Below the pieces are notes generated by a model that was not told the DNA's origin, ran no database searches, and saw only the letters and a program-made list of their open reading frames with translations. Of a stretch of DNA of 64,000 nucleotides, positions 59,895 through 64,000 are shown in pieces (within the stretch, counting starts at the first letter, position 1; every line of letters begins with the position of its first letter). The translations under genes were made by a program, and so were the position numbers. This DNA comes from JADKHR01 sp041917295 (lineage in GTDB: Bacteria; Elusimicrobiota; Elusimicrobia; FEN-1173). Location: NCBI GenBank assembly GCA_041917295.1, contig JAYRXX010000021.1:169130-233129 (forward strand). Reading direction: 5' to 3'.

Positions 59895-62587
59895 CGTATC
59901 TCTCGCAAATAGCCTTCCTCTAGCAGGCGGCTTATGGGTTTGTCGAACCGGTACTGATTTGCCCTCCCTTTGGCCCCAAACTCTTTAACGGGGGCTGCTG
60001 GACCAGCTTCAACTTGCATGGGCCTAACAACTTCATATTTGTGATAGGCCATACCCTCAGTGCCCGGCGGTAACCCCCTCTCTGAGACAGTCGCCCCAAC
60101 CTCGCTGGCGAATCGCCCCACTGGAGGCCCGTATCTATCCACGATTTTTCCCGGTTTAATTTCAACCCTTACGCTATGGGCGAACCCACCATCCTCGGGA
60201 TAAGGCAAATCCCTTTGAGCCGTGAATCTACCGGAGTTATCATTTCGGAAGCGATCAATGCGGCTATCGTAAGAATATCTCTCTTTTCCAATAGCGAGAT
60301 GACCCCTTTCGTTCAACACTAAGTCATTGGCGCCACCAAAAACACCCCTAACGGCACCCCAAGCGGATTGGGCCTTGGACAAAATTGCCTTGGGGATCCA
60401 TCGCTCCGCCGCTTGGACGTTCTCACTGCTCCCGACTTTGGCCGCGACGAGGATACTTGCCACGGTCGCGTAGGCGGTTGAGGCTTCTTTGTCTACCCCC
60501 ACGTATTCCAGCACGTTTTGGGCCACGTAAGCAGTGCCGAGCGCGGACGCTGTGGTGATCGTCGCCGTTACACCGAAATAAACCAGACCTGCGGTTCCCA
60601 TCGCTTTATTGGCCACGTCAGCCGTTTGGGCCGCCCTTAACCCAACGGTTCCCACAACCAGACCCGTGGTGGGATGAGACTCGGCCACTTTTCCCATCCA
60701 GCCGAAGAATGCCGCATCCGCACCGCGATTGACTAGATTTTTGCTGGTGTCGTAGGTCTTTTGGAGCGGGTCCCCTACGGCGCGTTTTTGATCGAAGAGC
60801 GCGTCATTGGGCACCGCGCCCAGGATCTTGTCTCTCATGGCCATCATTTGGGCGCCCAGTTTTCCCCCTTCCTCTGGCGTCATAGCCCCCACATTCACGA
60901 GGCTCTTAATTCCCGCGAGCGCTTTGTCCGTTTGTTGGCACACGGCGGCTTTCTGGTCTGGGAAATACGTGGCCGCCCGATGGGCTAATTCCTGGTCGGG
61001 GACGGGGGCTTCAGTCCTTAAACGGTCTGCGTCGATCTGGGGCAACATGGAAACGAGTTCGTTCGTAACTCCCCGCATACCACGTTGAACCTCACGGAAC
61101 GATTCTGCCTGGGCTTCAAGGCCTTTGGTCTTTTGAGATAAGACCTCTTGTCTTTGTTGGAGATTTTGCAGGGATTCCTTCACGTTGACGTAGGAGATGT
61201 TTTCAACGGATTGGGAGAGATTTAGACTGCCTTGACGAATGTCTCCAGCTTCCTTTGAAAGGTTCTTGAACTCATTTTTGAACTCAAAATTGAGGGTGGC
61301 CTCTAAACCCGTTTGTTCGGAAACGGTTTTAAAAAATTGGCTTACCGCGTTGCTGCGGGCAGAGAGGTCCCGCTCAACGTTCGATATCTTAGAAAAGTTG
61401 GCGGAACTCGTTGCATCCAGGTCGTTGACCTCCTTCTCTATCCCACTGATTTCGAGAGGGACTTGGGTCCTGCTGATGAAGACCCGTTTGTCTCCCTTTT
61501 CCACAACGGCGCTATTTAAATCCATCATGGCCGCTTTAACCACAAACGTCGCACGGGCTAGGCTGACCGGGCCGGACATAACCAATGTCCCGGCCAGGGC
61601 GTTGTCTAGCTGAACTTTCGCCCCTTTAAATTGGAATTTTCCCACAGTTCCTTCTGGCGTTTCGATGGCCCCCTTAAACGTCATATCGCCAGCTGAAATC
61701 GTCCCAAACCCCTCAATGTTCACCGGGGCTTGGATCTTTAGCGGCGTTTCCTTAACCAATAGGTTGAAATCCAATCCAACGGGTTTGACTTTGCCGGCAT
61801 CATCGGCGAATCGAATGGGCAAATCGGCACCATCTGCCCTCGTGATTCCCCCCAGGTTTGGGGCATAGGCGGTTCCCTCAATCAGTCGAAGGTTGTTCCC
61901 CTCCGCTTTGAACTTTGATCCTGGCTCCCACGTTTGGCCTAGGGCGATGGTCTTCCCTCCCTGGGTTTCCAATATTCCCGGCGAGACTTCTTGAAGGTTC
62001 TTGAATGATCCCATGATATTCTGAACCTGGGGAGTCGTCACAGGGACTTCTTTCTTGGCCGATCCAAACACATGATGGACGACGGCCACGATCCCGTCCC
62101 CGATTTTCTTAAACATTGACGTAATGGCGGAACCAATACCCATAAATACCTGCCCCACGTTTTGCGTGAACGTGGGCTTTTGGACAGTTGTCATGTCCAG
62201 CTTAACAACAGATTTTGTGGTGATTTCAGCAGGTTTCCCCTGAGGCGAATATTGGAAGCGAATTGTGGGTTGGTAACTGAGGTTGAGCTTTGGGGAGGTA
62301 AATTGAATCGTGTCAAACCGATGGAGCGGCGGCGCATTGAAGCTTTGCATCCGCGCATTCATCCTCTGCATTTGCAGTTCAAAAGATTGGGCGGAATATC
62401 CCACCTGGGAGCCGTATTTATTGTTTGACTGATAATCATCATTGTTCCTGGCGAAGACGGGTGCAAGGTCCAAAACCACCAAGGCTACGCAAACGGATAG
62501 AGACAGAGATTTCTTTAGGATAGGACGAGAGGAAAATGAAGGGTGCATAGGCGACTCGCGATAAAATGATTTTAACCGCAGGGTCAT
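59891..62587 (-). CDS. Secreted polymorphic toxin with C-terminal TNT (NAD+ glycohydrolase) domain
   Basis: 898 residues from ATG 62587 (GAGGGA upstream); ATG 62548 is an alternative with a shorter signal peptide. The order is: Sec signal peptide (SLSLSVCVALVVLDLAPVFA), a beta-rich region, a coiled coil (about 390-530), a hydrophobic stretch (about 660-740), and a TNT-type end. The end has DRYGPPVGRFAS, SERGLPPGT, YHKYEVVRP, AGPAAPVKEFG and NQYRF, then LLEEGYL. TNT domains hydrolyse NAD+. The Gln of NQY fits an essential family position. The delivery route is not evident. Confidence 0.85.
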   Translation of the reverse strand: MTLRLKSFYRESPMHPSFSSRPILKKSLSLSVCVALVVLDLAPVFARNNDDYQSNNKYGSQVGYSAQSFELQMQRMNARMQSFNAPPLHRFDTIQFTSPKLNLSYQPTIRFQYSPQGKPAEITTKSVVKLDMTTVQKPTFTQNVGQVFMGIGSAITSMFKKIGDGIVAVVHHVFGSAKKEVPVTTPQVQNIMGSFKNLQEVSPGILETQGGKTIALGQTWEPGSKFKAEGNNLRLIEGTAYAPNLGGITRADGADLPIRFADDAGKVKPVGLDFNLLVKETPLKIQAPVNIEGFGTISAGDMTFKGAIETPEGTVGKFQFKGAKVQLDNALAGTLVMSGPVSLARATFVVKAAMMDLNSAVVEKGDKRVFISRTQVPLEISGIEKEVNDLDATSSANFSKISNVERDLSARSNAVSQFFKTVSEQTGLEATLNFEFKNEFKNLSKEAGDIRQGSLNLSQSVENISYVNVKESLQNLQQRQEVLSQKTKGLEAQAESFREVQRGMRGVTNELVSMLPQIDADRLRTEAPVPDQELAHRAATYFPDQKAAVCQQTDKALAGIKSLVNVGAMTPEEGGKLGAQMMAMRDKILGAVPNDALFDQKRAVGDPLQKTYDTSKNLVNRGADAAFFGWMGKVAESHPTTGLVVGTVGLRAAQTADVANKAMGTAGLVYFGVTATITTASALGTAYVAQNVLEYVGVDKEASTAYATVASILVAAKVGSSENVQAAERWIPKAILSKAQSAWGAVRGVFGGANDLVLNERGHLAIGKERYSYDSRIDRFRNDNSGRFTAQRDLPYPEDGGFAHSVRVEIKPGKIVDRYGPPVGRFASEVGATVSERGLPPGTEGMAYHKYEVVRPMQVEAGPAAPVKEFGAKGRANQYRFDKPISRLLEEGYLREIR

Positions 62588-62959
62588 TCTAGCATTCCCT
62601 CGTTGAAAACCAAAGACCTGGCAATTATTGCACATAGATTAAAAATATCATTACTATCAATGCTCTACATCAATCTCGAAAATGACCTAAATCTCCATAT
62701 GGTTATTTGGGAATGGGCGTGTGTACCTTTTATCAAATGTGTATTCCCAAGGGGGAACAAAAGATTGCGAACGAGTAAAGAAGATTAAAACGGGCGGCTG
62801 GGGGGTCTTGTATTTTACAGCCACGAGGAGCGAAAGGAGTGGGGGTGGATAAACAGTGACAAGCGACGGCTAAATCAAGCGATGCTCGATCGGGGGCTAG
62901 AACGGGTTATTTGATTCTCTAGCCGTGGCTGAGAAATAAATGAGAATTCTTTATGAGAG
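62588..62959. other. Intergenic region upstream of the toxin
   Basis: About 370 AT-rich bases without a convincing gene. It probably holds the toxin promoter (see 62645-62673). I see no terminator for the upstream gene. Confidence 0.4.
62645..62673 (-). promoter_or_regulatory. Possible promoter of the toxin operon
   Basis: Read leftward, TTGATG (62673-62668), 17 bp, TGATAT (62650-62645). Each hexamer matches consensus at four of six positions. The leader to ATG 62587 would be about 50 nt. Confidence 0.35.
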
Positions 62960-63742
62960 TTACTGGATTTCTTTAGGTTGATTAGCCAAGGCGGAGCTCT
63001 TCACCACTTTAAGAACCTGGTTCCCAAACTCCAGGGTAACTTTAACCGAGGAAGTCTCAAAAAGAAGCCCTCGATTCTTCTTTTTACCTAACATTTGCTC
63101 GGTGGTTAGGGAAGGTATCCAATTTTTAACGTTGGCTGTAAACTCGACCTGAATATTCCTAGATTCCTGCAAAGACTTTGCCAATTTCTCAGCGTCTTTT
63201 TCCTTCAGTTCTATAAAGTCTAAACCCGAAGGGACATCTGTCTTTGCGTAATAAATAATCATATCTACCCCAACCATGGAAGTGGTCACTGGGTCCTCGA
63301 AAGTTCCAATTTCGACAAGGACATAGTCCGATTGGAGGTCAATGGGAAAACCTTGCCTGGAAAAATCATACTCTCCCAATTCCTTCACGATCGTAAATTT
63401 GAAGGACTCTGCTTTCTCCAATTCCATTTGCACATCTAAGAATTCTTTATCAGCCTGGGCCATTACCTTTTTACGAGTAAATTCATCGAGGGCTCCAAGA
63501 TTTTTTTCCAACATTGACAGCTTCTCTTCAATTGTAATTGGATTATTGCTCAATTTGCTCCATAGAATGGCGCTCTGTTTCAATTCAAGCGGAAAAGGCA
63601 ATATTTCGGTCGAATTATTAGCTTGGATTCCCGCCAAATTAGATCGAGATTGATTATTGCCGGTCCCTTTTATTTCACCCCCCTTTACACAAATGATCAT
63701 GAACAAAGAGACAACTAAAAATAGAGATAGCGATTTAATCAT
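62960..63742 (-). CDS. Hypothetical exported protein
   Basis: 260 residues. A signal peptide (SLSLFLVVSLFMIICVKG) precedes a mixed helix/strand body (EEKLSMLEKNLGALDEF, FLDVQMELEKAESF, DYVLVEIGTFED, VGVDMIIYYAKTD, VKVTLEFGNQVLKVV). AT-rich codon use matches the island, not the core genome to the left. It is on the same strand as the toxin, 370 bp upstream. No family is recognised. Confidence 0.55.
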   Translation of the reverse strand: MIKSLSLFLVVSLFMIICVKGGEIKGTGNNQSRSNLAGIQANNSTEILPFPLELKQSAILWSKLSNNPITIEEKLSMLEKNLGALDEFTRKKVMAQADKEFLDVQMELEKAESFKFTIVKELGEYDFSRQGFPIDLQSDYVLVEIGTFEDPVTTSMVGVDMIIYYAKTDVPSGLDFIELKEKDAEKLAKSLQESRNIQVEFTANVKNWIPSLTTEQMLGKKKNRGLLFETSSVKVTLEFGNQVLKVVKSSALANQPKEIQ

Positions 63743-64000
63743 TTAATCCCCCACTAATTTGATAATCACTCTAGGTTAACGTGGAATACACACAAGGGTA
63801 ACTCGTCGCAGATTGTAGCACACTTTCAATATTGGAAGGATGGATGCTGAACCCGTAAATGGGCGCGTCCGGGTACATGGTATCCCCCTGGTGGGGAAGG
63901 TGATTGTATCAGGTGACGGATCTTTCGGCTAACCAAATCATCAAGGTCCAGGACCGGTAGAGTGACCACGGCCTCCGCGGCTTTCGGCGCCGCTTCCCGC
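63743..64000. other. Right-edge region, possibly the end of a broken gene
   Basis: Leftward frames entering from the edge look partly coding (TLPVLDLDDLVSRKIRHL in one frame; YPDAPIYGFSIHPSNIES in another, closer to the stop). They are not joined in one frame. This may be the 3' end of a frameshifted gene or may be chance. Confidence 0.25.

Noticed and set aside
62603..62788. 61-residue plus-strand frame
   Set aside because: There is no ribosome-binding site or protein-like pattern, and it overlaps the toxin's 5' region.

Overview
The window reads as a stretch of chromosome from an uncultured Gram-negative bacterium with fairly high G+C. It carries lipid A genes, an OmpH/Skp chaperone, a PorV-type outer-membrane protein and a ferredoxin-dependent 2-oxoacid oxidoreductase, which suggests an anaerobic or micro-aerobic diderm. 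The gene mix would suit Elusimicrobiota or a related candidate phylum, but no 16S rRNA or other decisive marker is present, so that placement is inference only.

Regions. 1-12 kb: ribosomal protein S1 (cut by the left edge), a small HAMP membrane protein, korAB, a TIGR03546/TIGR03545-like pair, and a run of metabolic and repair genes (ppnP, msrB, dCMP deaminase, ychF, a sugar epimerase, rdgB, an MBL-fold hydrolase). 12-21 kb: gapA with a clear promoter and terminator, a single-domain response regulator, valS, hpnD/hpnC, two unknown genes, recG and rpmB. 21-37 kb: a long leftward run of mostly overlapping genes, M20 peptidase-thiL-tsaE-tsaB-ompH-lpxD-lpxC-fabZ-lpxA-lpxI-oxidoreductase-lpxB-msbA-ZIP transporter-thiS-thiG-porV. 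It joins lipid A assembly and export with tRNA modification and thiamine synthesis. 37-52 kb: a short MITE-like element, nnrD-acpS-comEC, a second HAMP protein, homoserine dehydrogenase and an aminotransferase, HU, an ATP-cone/uridine-kinase-like fusion, a DegT-family aminotransferase, sppA and a secreted glycoside-hydrolase-like protein. 52-58 kb: alaS, purH and recX, enclosed by two unusual tRNA loci. 58-64 kb: an AT-richer accessory island.

Two parts stand out. First, the tRNA-Arg(CCG) gene and the tRNA-Lys(UUU)/tRNA-Glu(UUC) pair are embedded in tandem repeats made of fragments of the tRNAs' own ends plus strong hairpins. One hairpin occurs at both loci with two compensatory base-pair changes, which suggests a structured RNA element linked to tRNA trailers. 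Second, the right-hand island encodes a large secreted protein ending in a TNT-type (tuberculosis necrotizing toxin, NAD+ glycohydrolase) domain. It is followed by small genes in immunity positions. Among them is a decayed second TNT C-terminus that still overlaps its own small partner gene by ATGA, and two paralogous CxxC/CxC proteins.

Limits: all calls come from reading the sequence without database searches. Start sites were chosen from Shine-Dalgarno spacing, overlaps and promoter position, and several remain ambiguous as noted.
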